A stretch of 64,000 nucleotides of DNA from Emmonsiellopsis sp. PD_33 (Eukaryota > Ascomycota > Eurotiomycetes > Onygenales > Ajellomycetaceae). The first letter of the stretch is position 1, and the number at the start of each line of letters is the position of its first letter. The position numbers and the translations under genes were made by a program. Location of the stretch: the NCBI GenBank assembly GCA_032988165.1, contig JANTQF010000074.1, forward strand, positions 1-64,000, written 5' to 3'. Below the pieces are notes generated by a model. That model worked only from the letters and a program-made list of their open reading frames with translations. It had not been told where the DNA came from and made no database searches. Shown here one piece after another: positions 21,110 to 32,496 of this stretch.

Positions 21110-22702
21110 ATGAGGTTTTCTTCCCTTGCTGCAGTGGCAGCTCTGGCTGCAACAAACGCCCTTGCACAGCACCTGCAGCCCCGACAAGAGCCAGTCACTT
21201 TACAGTCTGGGGACTATGAGCTTCAAGTTATCACACCGGGTGATGCCGAGCCATCCGTTGCCATGAGAGAGACTGCCAGTGGAACGGTGTTGTTTGTCGA
21301 AGAGCAACCATTGCAGATTCTTCTTAATGGTGATGTTACCAACACCGCGAATGGGAAGTATGCCGCGGTGGTCACAGAAGACGGAGCACTGGTCGGCACT
21401 GGAGATGTTCTCAGTGCGAGCGGCAGTGTGTTCAGTTTCGAGACCGCTACGAGGTCGCATCCAATGGCGGATTCGCAGTGAGCCGGATCGTGAGTGTGGG
21501 AGCTGCCAACAGCACAGATCAGGGGTTCAACTCCCGCTTCACCTTTGGCCCGACCAACCCGCGCGATCTTCAAGACTACGAATTTCTGGCTCCTGGCATC
21601 TGGTACGGTTACAAGGAACACGTTCCCCCGGCGTTCTCGCTGGTGATCTCAATAATAACTACTTCTATATCCGGGAGATGAGGATGCCGCTGCCTTTTGT
21701 CATGATGCAAGACTCTACTAGCGGTCAACACTTGAGTCTGGGTCCTCAGGATGCAAGCCCTGCATCGCCGGTAGATGAACCAAACGGGAACTGGTGGATA
21801 GACGAGGGCATCACCTACGCCTCCCTGGGCGCTCAAAGGGTGCCGTCGACGAAGCTTGCGATCGTCTACCCCGGAATAGAGGGAGAGAAGAACTACATCA
21901 ATCCGGCTGCTCCTTTTGTATACCGCAGTCACCCTGTGACAAATGGTGTCACTCACTCTTACAGCTTCCGAGTCAACGCCGCCCCGTCCGCAGACTTTGG
22001 CCTGGCTGTTCGCCAGTCATGGCGTTATTACTATGACATGGTCAACCCCAAAATAGCCAGTGTTCCGGCCAACGACGTGTATCGTGCATCAATCGACTTG
22101 CTGGGGTTCTACGGAGCCCACTATAACGGTTGGCCGGGTTTTCCGTTCGGCTGTAACCTACCAGACGGTGACATCCGTGAGATTACTTTCCAGATGGGCT
22201 TCATCGGCCAGCAGCTTCCAGCCGCCCACCTACTCCTACGCGATGGCTACCTAACCGGACAGTCCAATCTCGCCGATATGGGCCGACGGATCTTGGATTT
22301 CTAGGCGACTAATTCTCCCTCAGCGTCAGGTCTGCCAAGAACTTGGTGGGATATCGAACCAGGACAGTGGCGTGACTTCTAGTATCCAACCTATCTCCGC
22401 ATTGCCACTGATGGGCTGGCAGGCGCCCTGAAGGCATGCCAGCTCGAGCGCAGCCGCGGCACGCCTGCAACACTATGGGAAACCTTCACCCGACTCTTCG
22501 GAGACTGGCTCGTAAGCCATCAAAATTCTGACGGCTCCTACTACCGGGCCTACAACCTCGAGGGAACAGGCCCAGAGAACGACGCGACTTACAACACATT
22601 TATCGCGGTACCATTTTTGCTGGACCTGGCTAACTACTAGTACACTGGGGAGGCTAGCTACCGAGATGCTGCCATAAGGGCGGGAGAATTTGCCTTTGAA
22701 AC
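21110..22702 (+). pseudogene. Secreted six-hairpin-glycosidase-like gene, broken and truncated
   Basis: ATG at 21110 with signal peptide MRFSSLAAVAALAATNALAQ. One long protein can be followed across three frames. It moves frame at about 21450 (near FSFETA/EVASNGGFAVS) and again at about 21628 (near KEHVPP/GVLAGDLNNNYFYIREM), each consistent with loss of one base in a C or G run. The last frame carries NWWIDEGITYASLGAQ, FGLAVRQSWRYYYD, YNGWPGFPFG and later LVSHQNSDGSYYRAYN. Spacing and aromatic content resemble alpha/alpha-toroid (six-hairpin) glycosidases, but I cannot assign a GH family. Three TAG codons (22302, 22380, 22638) stand where Trp is likely. The coding sequence ends abruptly at the LTR of copia element 2, so the 3' end is missing. 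The frameshifts might be assembly errors; the TAGs are less easily explained that way. Confidence 0.65.
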
Positions 22703-23011
22703 TGTAAGATTACGCCTAGAGGCGTTTGCCTGTGCCTGCGCGCGCCTGCAGAAGCACCTGCAGAATGCAATCCATTGATCCTGATCTCTCAGTCTTTGAC
22801 TTCTGCATCAATAGATTTTTCTTTGTCCCTACTCAATGGTAATATCTTTTGATCATCCCTATTATTTTCTACACCTATTTTGTAAGGAGTTTTCATTATT
22901 TTGATCTCAGGCAATCACATGAAAGAAGCTATATATAGTGATAAAAATCACCACCTTAGATAGATAAATCAATCAACTCTATTTTTCCTCACTATATACA
23001 AATCTCTCATA
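22703..23011 (+). repeat. LTR of copia element 2
   Basis: About 309 bp starting TGTAAGATTACG. The 3' half aligns with the element 1 LTR (CTGCATCAAT, CTATTATTTTCTACACC, ATCTCAGGCAATCA). The first 65 bp keep many CpG sites and the rest has none. The end is set by alignment with element 1, where ACA appears here as ATA. Confidence 0.75.
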
Positions 23012-23129
23012 ATTATGAGCTCAGCTAGCACTTTACTACATTCCAGTTGAATCATTCTTATATTATTTCACTGATTATTTGAAATACACTATTATTTTCT
23101 TACTATAATCTCATTTCTATATGAAACAC

Positions 23130-24755
23130 CCTCCTCCTACTCCTCATCTATAAAGATATCAAATAAAATCACCCTTTACAATACAAGCAACTAAGATAAA
23201 TAGATTGAAAGTGTCATACTTATCATCTACTCACACAATTTCAATATCTATATAGATGAGAACAATCTAGTGCAACTACTCAAGCACTTAGGCCTCTATA
23301 CAGAAGATAACTCTTAGTCTCTTAAAGAATGAAGCTATTTCCTGTGCATACATAATCATCTTAAGAAGGACTATGAATAATATAGGACTACCACTCAAGC
23401 AGTACAAACATATATCTTAGAGAATATAATCCATAATATGAGGTAATCTCTTAAAGGGGCCATTGATCCCCACAAGATGATTCAGATTCTCAAGGCTAAA
23501 AAGGCTCTAACTAGTTAATATAGAGAAATCAAGCTTAGTAATAAGTATATCAAGCTCTCTCACAGTTCACAAAACAAGGACACATTTAATTGGATAAGAT
23601 GATGATAGCTGGCCAGACAGAAGATAGTAGAATATAATATTAAAAACTATAAGAATGAACATTTAGGGGTCTTTAAATTCCTCAAAGTAATATATAAGGT
23701 TGATTTTCAATGAAGTAAGATGCAGAGATCTAATATCAACAAATATAAAAAAACTGGTAAGTCTATAATCTCAGTTAATAATTTCATTAAGAGATTTCAT
23801 AATAATCTTTAAATTATTAATACTGAAGAAGTACTCTCTACAACTACATCAGCAACCTTTATAACTTATTAAGGTAATACTGCAGGTGGCCCTGTAGATA
23901 AGGATTCAGGAAAATCATCAGACTTATACTAAAAATAGGAAGGAAATCAATTAAATTTCTTGAGAAAGTACCTTTATAGTATAAAATACTATTAAGTAGA
24001 ATGTTACTATCTCAACTCTGATATCTATCCTAAAAGCTTCAGTTCTAATAAAAAGATCAAAAAAAAGGTTAAATATACTCTGAATAGAAAGAGAACTCAT
24101 TCAACAGTTAAGATCTCTATTAAATGATGGTATAAGAAGAAAGACTCAAAGAATTCATTAAAATTAGAGACCTCTAATAAAAATGACTCTATGAATGTAA
24201 CTGACACTTTTAACTCAAATCATCAGGGAAAAGACATCAGACAGGCATTTAACAGTATATTTACAATCATTCTAGTGGTTCTCAGCAGTGATTTTTCTCA
24301 GCTTGAACACTACCCACTGAAAAACAGCTTTATATATAATAATAGAGTAAGTTGACACATTTATAATGACCTCTAATGTTTTTATGATTTTTGTCCTGTC
24401 ACTAAAGAGGTAATGTAGGCTAGAGATACTCTAGTTTTAATTCATAGCTATAGTAACATATCAGTACACCTCTGCACTTCTCAGAATGATAGGCCTTATA
24501 CACTTCTCAATATCATTTATATTTCTATCTTTTTTATGAATATAGCTACAGTGCCTTCTTTCAACAGATAAAATATTAGAATAGATGAATTAAACTGCAG
24601 GTTAATTAATAAGAAAGATAATATTCAATTCCTATTTGAATATCACTATGAAAAATTCATTCTTAAATATAACCCTATAATATCAGATAACATTAATATA
24701 TATACTTTTCAGACTCTACCTTAGCATTTCATCCCAGCAACTATATTATACCAGA
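23130..24755 (+). pseudogene. copia element 2 gag and pre-integrase relic
   Basis: Plus-strand coding relic, frame repeatedly closed by TAA/TAG. A stretch matching element 1 runs from about 24270 (VLSSDFSQLEHYPLKNSF) to about 24690 (IRIDELNCRLINKKDN, QFLFEYHYEKFI). The upstream part resembles the gag of element 1 in layout only. It is truncated before the integrase zinc-binding region. Confidence 0.7.
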
Positions 24756-24980
24756 TTTTTGTGAGACCATTCTGCTGTGGATCCACTATGTAAACACCAT
24801 TACTCTGATAGAGCACTCTGAAATTAACATCTATGATGATATTATCACTATTTTCAGAGTGTATAAACCAAAGAACCATGTAAATATATTGTAATGTTAT
24901 AATTATGCTTTATGAAGCACTCTGACTACACTTTATGAAGTGCTCTGACTATGCTTTATATAATATAATATTTCCACAAC

Positions 24981-25087
24981 ACTCCATGTAATGCTCCATC
25001 CATATTTATATATATATAATGCCCTGACTACTACCATACTCCATGTAACACTCCATCAATATTTATATATATATAATGCTCTGACTA
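24981..25087 (+). repeat. 50-bp direct repeat pair
   Basis: Copies at 24981-25030 and 25038-25087, both beginning ACTCCATGTAA and containing CATATTTATATATATATAAT (CAATAT.. in the second). Differences are few and mostly transitions. Confidence 0.8.
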
Positions 25088-25177
25088 TAATAACACTCTA
25101 ACTATAATAATGCTCTGACTGTAATAACACTCTAACTATAATAGTGCTCTGACTGTAATAGCATTCTGACTACATTA
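25076..25177 (+). repeat. 17-bp tandem array, six units
   Basis: Six consecutive 17-bp units alternating ATGCTCTGACTATAATA and ACACTCTAACTATAATA types, with C/T and G/A differences between units. Confidence 0.85.
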
Positions 25178-25746
25178 CATTTAATGTCCCCATGTAAATA
25201 TGATGATGACTACTATGGAACTATCATGTAACCATTATAGTAGCACAGTCAGAGAACTAAAGTATGATTTAGACATAATGGAATCATCATATAAATACTA
25301 TAATAACACAGTCAGAGCATCAGAGCATGGTTTAAACATGATTATAATATAATTAGAGTATGATTAGATCACTATTTGACTATAGTCTAGTTATAAAGTA
25401 ATCCTCAATCTAAATATACATTCTTTTAGAGACATTCATTATTAATTTCATATTTAGCAGTATATCTATCAAATTAATTCATAGCTACCATCATTGCTGC
25501 CATCAACAGGGTAAAGCTGCTACAAGCAAAGAAAAATCAGCTCTGATAATCAATTTAGGAGGTGAGGATCAAGGTGATGTTGCCATTTAGAGGTTCAAAA
25601 ATTAAGATGATGTTTACTTGGGTAATGATCTCACATCTGGTAGTGTTAGAGGAGTAAAGAATCTTGAAAAGGAAATATTAGCTCTAATAAGTATGATATA
25701 TGGAGAGATACTCACTAAAAATAAGTGTTTCCTTTCCCACTCTACT

Positions 25747-25910
25747 GAAGAAATGAATCTAATTGCAGCTCTATACTTCTTAGATTTATAATTAAATAAT
25801 ATCTTAATAATAATAGTGATCCAGATGTGTGCCTGCACTGTCATTATTATTAAAATATCATTTAATTATAAATCTAAGAAGTATAGAGTGATAATTAGGT
25901 TTATTTCTTC
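25747..25910. repeat. Fold-back inverted repeat
   Basis: Arms 25747-25815 and 25842-25910 are reverse complements with few mismatches (each ends outward in GAAGAAAT and contains CTTCTTAGATTTATAATTAA), around a 26-bp loop. A third partial arm occurs near 26405-26465. Looks like a small fold-back or MITE relic. Confidence 0.75.
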
Positions 25911-26569
25911 AGCAGCTCTCAGATTCCCCAGTAGTGGAATATACCTCTTTTATATACTAATAAATCTCCATGACATACTTCCTGTTAATTGGGCATTTAA
26001 GTGAATTCTCACTATACTGGATAAATGCACCTGATCATCTCTTTATACATTGAAATGTTAGTTTCAATAATCATAGTATAGGGAGAAATACCCATCAAAA
26101 TGAATTAGAATGCTACAGACACTGTTCTCCACATCCCTCAACTTAAATATAGCTGAAGTTGAGTATGAAGTCAAGCTGGGTTATTTGTAATAAACTCAAT
26201 TATCTTTCCTAGAATACTATAGATACTATCTTATTTCATTAGTTCTTTAATGAATAATACTATAATATCTTTCACATCAGAATATACTATCTCTACCCTT
26301 ATAATAATAATTACAATGTTGGAATCATTCTGATATTATCCTTCATTATAGTGGGTCTGAATCTCATTAAAAATAAGTTTAAGTTTCTTTTCCTACTCTG
26401 CAGGAGAAATGAACTTGATTGCTACTCTATACTTCTAAAGTTTATAATTGAATGAGATTTCAGTAATGATAGTAGTACAAACACACATATCATTAATTGA
26501 AACAAGATGTTTTTTATTGAGAACTACATTTATTAATGATAATTTATCAGTCTCCATACTTCTAATAAC

Positions 26570-27009
26570 TAGTGTTGTAAACTCAACCTGTGAACCTACC
26601 AGGTTTTAAATCTGAAAAGGAAAAAACCTGCCTCAGGTCAGGTTCTCAGCATTTAGCAGAACCTGATGGGCCAATCAGATCAGGGCATTCAAACCTGATT
26701 TTTTTTTTCAAACCTGACAGGTTTATGCTAGTCCCAAAGGAGCCTAGTGCCGGCCTAATGAGGCCTAGTGCTGGCCGTAATAGGATTAGTGCCATCTGAC
26801 TAAGGAGAAAAAGCGGCCACTAGGCCTAATTTGACCACTACTAGGCCTATTTTAGCCTAGTGTAAGCCTGTCAGGTTTGAAATGGGTTGACCAGTAGAAA
26901 CCTGCTAACCTGTTTTTTCAGGTTTAATCAACCAATCAAAACCTGCAAACCCATTTGGGCAGGCACCTGAGGCAGTTTTTCAACCTAAACCCAAAAAAAA
27001 ACAACACTA
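26570..27009. mobile_element. hAT-type MITE, well preserved
   Basis: 440 bp flanked by a perfect 8-bp duplication CTAATAAC (26562-26569 and 27010-27017), the size typical of hAT elements. Termini are inverted: TAGTGTTGT at the left and ACAACACTA at the right. The interior carries many AACCTG/CAGGTT subterminal motifs on both strands and a middle part of CCTAGTG-type short repeats. No ORF. It keeps CpG sites and normal composition although it lies inside CpG-free DNA, so it escaped mutation or arrived later. Confidence 0.88.
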
Positions 27010-27092
27010 CTAATAACACTAATTATAACTAGTGTAGCTTTTAACTTCATCTTCAGGTTCTTCACATCTCTTAACTACTAGTTTTAATAATG

Positions 27093-27207
27093 AATAGCAG
27101 CCCAGGTTGATGATGAGCAGCAATTCAGGTTGATAATAAATAGTAGCCTAGGTTGATAATGGGTAGTGGCCTAGGTTGATGATAAGTAGCAGCTCAGGTT
27201 GCAGTAA
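27093..27207 (+). repeat. 23-bp tandem repeat, five units
   Basis: Five 23-bp units of the type AATAGCAGCCCAGGTTGATGATG, diverged mainly by transitions. Confidence 0.8.
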
Positions 27208-27336
27208 GCCTGTATAGATATCTATTTTTAGTGGATGTAATAACTTGCAAGTAATCTACTAAAAGAGAAAGAAAATAGATTGATGATGTCAGCACAGATA
27301 CAGAATAGATATAGATAGAGAAAAGAAGACTAAATA

Positions 27337-27536
27337 GGAAATATTCTTAATAATTTTAAATGTAATATAAGTGAATGGGAAATATTAGCTCTAACAGTCA
27401 TTATATAGAGGGAAATACCCTTAGTAATTTAAATGCAATGTGGGTGAATGGGAAACATCAGCTCTAATAGTCATTATATAGAGAGAATATCTTTGGTAAT
27501 TAGGATGCAATGCAGGTGAATGGCAAATATTAGCTT
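27337..27536 (+). repeat. About 73-bp tandem repeat, nearly three units
   Basis: Units start near 27337, 27411 and 27484. The first two end in TCATTATATAGAG, and all contain GGTGAATGGGAAA- or GTGAATGG-like segments. The last unit is partial. A related unit occurs near 25665. Confidence 0.75.
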
Positions 27537-27715
27537 ATCTAGTAGTAAAATATACCTCTTTTATATATTAATATACCTTCATGGCATGCTTTCATTTTCT
27601 AGGTATTCAGTCTCATCTCATAGAATTAAGTATATCAGCTCATACTCACTATCATAAAGACATCTTTCAGAAATTGAACCTAATATAGACCTCTCCATTA
27701 AGTCTATAGGTATCA

Positions 27716-27853
27716 CTTGGTAGATCAATGTTACAGCATATATCAGTCATCTTCAGGATATTTACTAAGTTAAGTACTGAATTGCTTGGTAAATTAATAT
27801 TACAATATATATTAGTGATCTTCAGAATATTCACAGAGTTAAATACTGAGTTA
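27716..27853 (+). repeat. 69-bp tandem duplication
   Basis: Copies 27716-27784 and 27785-27853 begin CTTGGTAGAT and CTTGGTAAAT and align without gaps. Differences are almost all transitions. Confidence 0.85.
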
Positions 27854-27947
27854 TAAGTGAGAGTGTTACCCTGCATTTAGCCTTGAATGCTACCTATCAT
27901 GGGAGATATTAGGGTCTGCCCTGGGCTTATTACATAAGATTACATAG

Positions 27948-28266
27948 TGAAGCAGGAATGAGATATGTGCATTAGGTAGCACTGAATAGGGCAGTAGTAA
28001 ACATAAAAAAAGAATTGATATTAATGTTGAGGCAGAGGAATGTATTAGTAATCTATAGTACAAAATAACATAGTAATAAAATGATAAGATAATACTCAAA
28101 AGAAATAAAAAATCTATCTCAAAGAAGCATATACATGCATGAGAAATTCACAAATAAATAGATGATATCTTATAATGAAAGAAAAATATCTATCTTTATA
28201 GCTATACTCAGCAGTAAAAAGTCTCAGTAAAAAATTGATTCAATCTGACAGTGGATCCTCACTACA
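27948..28266 (-). repeat. 3' LTR of gypsy copy A
   Basis: 319 bp. On the sense strand it starts TGTAGTGAGG (TGTGGTGGGG in the other copies) and ends in CA. All five LTRs of this family in the window are exactly 319 bp. Confidence 0.9.
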
Positions 28267-28283
28267 TATCTCTCCTCCTCCTG
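28267..28283 (-). other. Polypurine tract of gypsy copy A
   Basis: Sense strand AGGAGGAGGAGAGATA directly before the 3' LTR. This is the expected plus-strand primer position for reverse transcription, and it is also present in copies B and C. Confidence 0.75.
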
Positions 28284-29340
28284 ATTTACTAACCTGGTAA
28301 ATAAAAGAATGGCTTAGTTTTATAGTGAGAGTAGCAGATCTAAATATGTTGTTTTGAAATCAATTTACTTTACAATAAGAGTAGTAGCTCTAAATACATT
28401 ATCTCAAAATTGATCTGACTATGTAGTCTCAAAGTCAGCTAACAAGTAGTCATGCACTGTGTGTTGAATTGTCTGTTTGCAAGAAAGTGGCTGCATTAAA
28501 GTAGGAAGGCAGCCCAGAGATGGATAGGCAAGTTAGTAATAGTAAAGCCCTTCCTGAGCTGCAGTAAATATAGCTGGCATTTTTAGATAGAGGTTCAGAC
28601 AGAATAATTCATTAATAGCTTAAATTATAGAATTGTGGGGCAGCAGCCTCTATAGCTAGAGATAGAGATAGGAGCTGAAACAAGATCAGCAAGAGGTTTC
28701 TGAATGAGGAAAGAGTAAAGTATGACTCTAGAACATGTAAATCACTGAGTAGAAGTAAGGCTCAGAGAAATGAATGAACAGATTAGTAATAAAGAAAGAG
28801 CATACTCTAGGTAGGCAGGGCAGCCTATAAGCACATAGCTTTATACTAATAATCTTATATATGATAAGATTCACAGTCTCATTATGAGAGAGGGAGTATT
28901 ATACTTATATGATAGATGAAGGGAGAAGCAGGGCAGCCAGCAACAAATAGTAATAAAAATTGAGATGAGTGATGTAGATAATGAAGAAGAAAGAGACATA
29001 AGAAAAATAAAGAGTAGAGAGAAAGAAAATATGATAGGTAAAATTAGTAGTAGAAGGCACAGAGCAAGATATATATAGATAAGTAAGTATAAAAAGAAAA
29101 GTAAATATAGTAAGAAAAATAAATACAGAGCAGCAGCAGACTACACATAGAAAACAAAAGAAACTAAGGAAGATATAGAGGAAATATAGAGGAAGTAAAC
29201 TAAGTAATATAGTAAGGAAAAAAAAAAAAATAAATATGTGCTAGTAACAGCAAGAGTAGTAACTGCAGCAGAATAGTGAGCTCTGATTGGCTGAAACATT
29301 TCCTAGCCCTGAGGTAGAAAATTATGATTAGCTGAATTAA

Positions 29341-32046
29341 CTAGCTAGTATCTATCTCCTTATAACTATAAACTGGGATTCTGATGGCATCTCCTTCTGC
29401 AGCTATATAATCATTAATAATAGAATTAAGAGGAATGTTATTATAATAGTAGTAAAAAAAACTCTACTGACTAAACAGCTATTTCTTAGTATCTATTATA
29501 ATTATAAAGATATAAACTGCAGCTCTCATAGCTCTCTTATGCCAGGCTAGAATGTAATTCTTAGCTGGCTGATTGAGCATCAGACTAAAAAGAATTTATT
29601 ACTCTTTCTGAACTAAAAGATCATCTCATTGCTAATATTTAATTAAAGCTTTAGAAAGTACATTAAGACCTATTACAGTTATAGTAGCAGGAAAGTAATA
29701 AGAAATGCTGCTGTACAGAACAGACAGGCCAGAGGATATTATAAGTTTATAAATGAGATCTTAATTTGCCTGTAAGAGCTACTCCTATATATTACTCTCT
29801 GAAACTTTTAAAGACTCACTATCTTTCTGAATTCCAACAAACCATGGAAGCATCATTCTTCACTTGATTGTAGCTGAGCCTATACTCCCATGGGAAATAT
29901 ATAGCATGATGATTCACACATCTTTCTATTTATAAAGAATGATCTTCCAGTTAGTCTTAAAATCTCATAAATTTTGATTAGTGAGTATTTATAGAGAGAC
30001 ATTCTGAATGATTCTATCATTTAGAAACTCCCTTCCATAAAGTCAGTAATTCCACTTAGAGACACAGTGATGTATGTCAGAGATTACAGTTATACAGTTT
30101 GCATGATCCTCATTTATTATACTGATGGACTCTTAGATCATATTTATATTATAATTCTTCTTAGTAAGGCACTAAATGTTGATATTAATATATTAGAAAA
30201 ATATGCTATTCCTCTTTCTGATGAACTTAATATAATAAGAGTAGAAGATAAGCCTCATCTAGTGATTCAGATAAAGAGTAACATATTAAGTATAATAAAT
30301 CAGGTTCTAATAAATTATCTACTAAATAATTTTATGAAGTATCATGCAGAGTCACTCCAGCAACTTCTAATTCTTTTACTGATGAAATAAGTATATATTT
30401 CATTTATATACTATCATCTTTCTGAGTATATTATATATAGTGGGCACATTTCCCATAGCTATCTCTATTTAGAGTTAGAAGAAAATCAGAAGAGATAAAG
30501 AGTCATCTACATTCTAGTCATTCAGTATGAGGTCTATATTTATACTTTTCAGGCTAAGGTTCTTCAACATACTTATCTAGTTCAGCAGAGCAATGAAAGG
30601 GAGAGTAGCATACTTCATATAATATATCTAAAGAAGATCCTCTGGGTGGGCAGAGTAGCACTCTTTGTAAAAATAATGAAAAGTACTATTAGTAGTATAG
30701 ATCTGACCAAGATTTCTACAGTTATTAATAATAGTCTTAAGTCTGAATGTTAAAGTCATCTGATTCAAACCTCAAGTCAGCAAACTAATTTTTCCTTTAA
30801 AATTAACAGTATAATGATAGCATAAAGAAAAAGAGAATAATAACTTTACAAGTTAATTTAGAAGCTTGACAAGCTAGCTATCATTTAGCTCCTTCACATT
30901 ATTGAGCTGAGCTTTCAAGGCAGACTTGACATTCTGACAACACATACATCTATAATAGCCAGTCTCCTAATACTTTTCAACAGCTTCAGTAATGTCAGGA
31001 TCCTCCTTATTAGCATCTTAATTCTCAAGCTCTACCATTTCTTCTGATGATAGGCTGATGAAACAGGAGAGGCTGATATTGAATAGAGAGATAGCTATTA
31101 ATAAAACTAATTAACCTAAGATATATTATGAGTAAGAAGCAGATAAAATAGAGCCAGGGTTTTGAGAAGCATCAGATAAGAAAGTAGAAGGAGATATGAG
31201 AATTAATTCAGAATAATAGTAATTATTCTGAGAAGAGTAAGAAGAAGGTAGAGGTATTTAGCCAGTCATATGAGAATTATGTGATGAAGCTGGAGGAGGC
31301 TGATGCTAAAGATTTCAAAAGAATAGAGATAAAAGGATTAGTAGATGAGAGTCAGTAAGTATAGAGAGAGATAGTAGAATACCTGCAGCAAGAATTTCAT
31401 TAGAACCAATATAAAGCCTAGTAGTATGAATGGCTTCTATATTCAACTTAGAGTCAATAAAATCTAGCCTTAAGGCATTCTCAAAATCTAAAAGCATCAG
31501 TTCCTTATGAAGCTTTTTACTCTTCTCAGGATTTTAAGACAACTAAATCCACATCACCTGATTGATTCTCCTCACTGCAGATGAATAGTTATAATTCCTT
31601 GCAAGAGTTACTATACATCTATATTATTTATTTTTCTTCAGCATCAGTTAGAATTCATCAGTAATGGCCTTTTCTCAGCATTTCACATAAGTTTTATATC
31701 CTTTCAAAGTATAATTTTAGCAAACCCTGACTGTCTCTGCCATATGATAGATCTCCACTGTTTAGTAGTAAAAGTTAGCTTTAGACATTACTGCCTGTCA
31801 GGCTTTATCCTTCTTCATCCATTCAAAATATATAATGACCTTCTTCTCTCTATCTTCATGCCTACTTATAATCAGATTAGCAATTTCATACTGAACCTGG
31901 TAGTACAGAGCTGTATACTTATTAAGGGTATTAATATACTTCTGAATCTTCCTGATGGTTGATAACTTTTTCTTCCCATACTCAATTAAGATAAGGAAGT
32001 TAGTAGGCTTTAGAGTCAGAGCATGCAGATTTTGATGATTCAACAT
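29341..32046 (-). pseudogene. Third ORF of gypsy copy A, dioxygenase-like, RIP-mutated
   Basis: 2,706 bp from ATG at 32046 (MLNHQNLHALTLKPTN) to TAG at 29341, the same length and frame as in copies B and C. N-terminal helical segment IRKIQKYINTLNKY and the QVQYEIANLII stretch. The expected metal-binding His-x-Asp of the C-terminal third reads YIN at about 30190, so this copy has lost both ligands there. Many stops stand at expected Gln, Arg and Trp codons. Confidence 0.7.
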
Positions 32047-32496
32047 TTTGCAGGAAGAAAGCAAGGGAAATTATAGATATAATACTATTGTGTGTTGATG
32101 TAGATTAGTTTAAAAGTGAGACTAAAATATCTGTGATGATGATGAGGGGAAAGTGGAGGGAAATGCAGGGCAGAGTATGCTCTTATGATTTTTTAAATGC
32201 AAGATGTAAAGGCAGCTATAGCTAGTAAAATGAGAGAATGAGAAAGGCATACTATCATTTTGATGATCATAAAATGAAAGAAACAAAGAAAACTGTAAAG
32301 AAATATAAAAATACATCTAGATCCTAGCATACTACTCATACTGGCATCTGAACCACAAAGAGACAGCTAATAAAGAAAATAAACTGATGAGTGGATACAG
32401 CTAAATAAAGGAAATAAAGAAAGAGTAAATGGAATAAGGAAATGAATGCAGCAGTTAGATAATAACTGTAAAACTTTTATTATAAGAAATTAGAGA

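Larger units (their letters stand above)
22703..24755 (+). mobile_element. copia element 2, 5' fragment
   Basis: Begins with a single LTR and continues through a gag-like region into the pre-integrase region, in the same order as copia element 1. Similarity to element 1 ends near 24755, just where the ALWHKHL zinc segment would begin, and no right LTR is found. The element is therefore 3'-truncated. It inserted into or deleted the end of the glycosidase-like gene. It is related to, but clearly diverged from, element 1. Confidence 0.8.
24756..26569. other. AT-rich patchwork of short repeats
   Basis: No coding relic recognised. It holds a 50-bp direct repeat (24981-25030 and 25038-25087), a 17-bp tandem array (25076-25177), a fold-back structure (25747-25910) and further partial copies of the fold-back arm (near 26400) and of a GGAAATATTAGCTCTAA unit (near 25668) that recurs at 27.3-27.5 kb. 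Probably debris of non-autonomous elements. Confidence 0.55.

Noticed and set aside
25076..25177. CRISPR-like array
   Set aside because: Units are contiguous 17-bp tandem repeats with no unique spacers, and the organism is a fungus.
30067..30390. 107-codon plus-strand ORF in gypsy copy A (similar frames at 43815-44048 and 61189-61476)
   Set aside because: It lies antisense to the third ORF and recurs only because the three copies are homologous. The minus-strand reading carries the conserved motifs.
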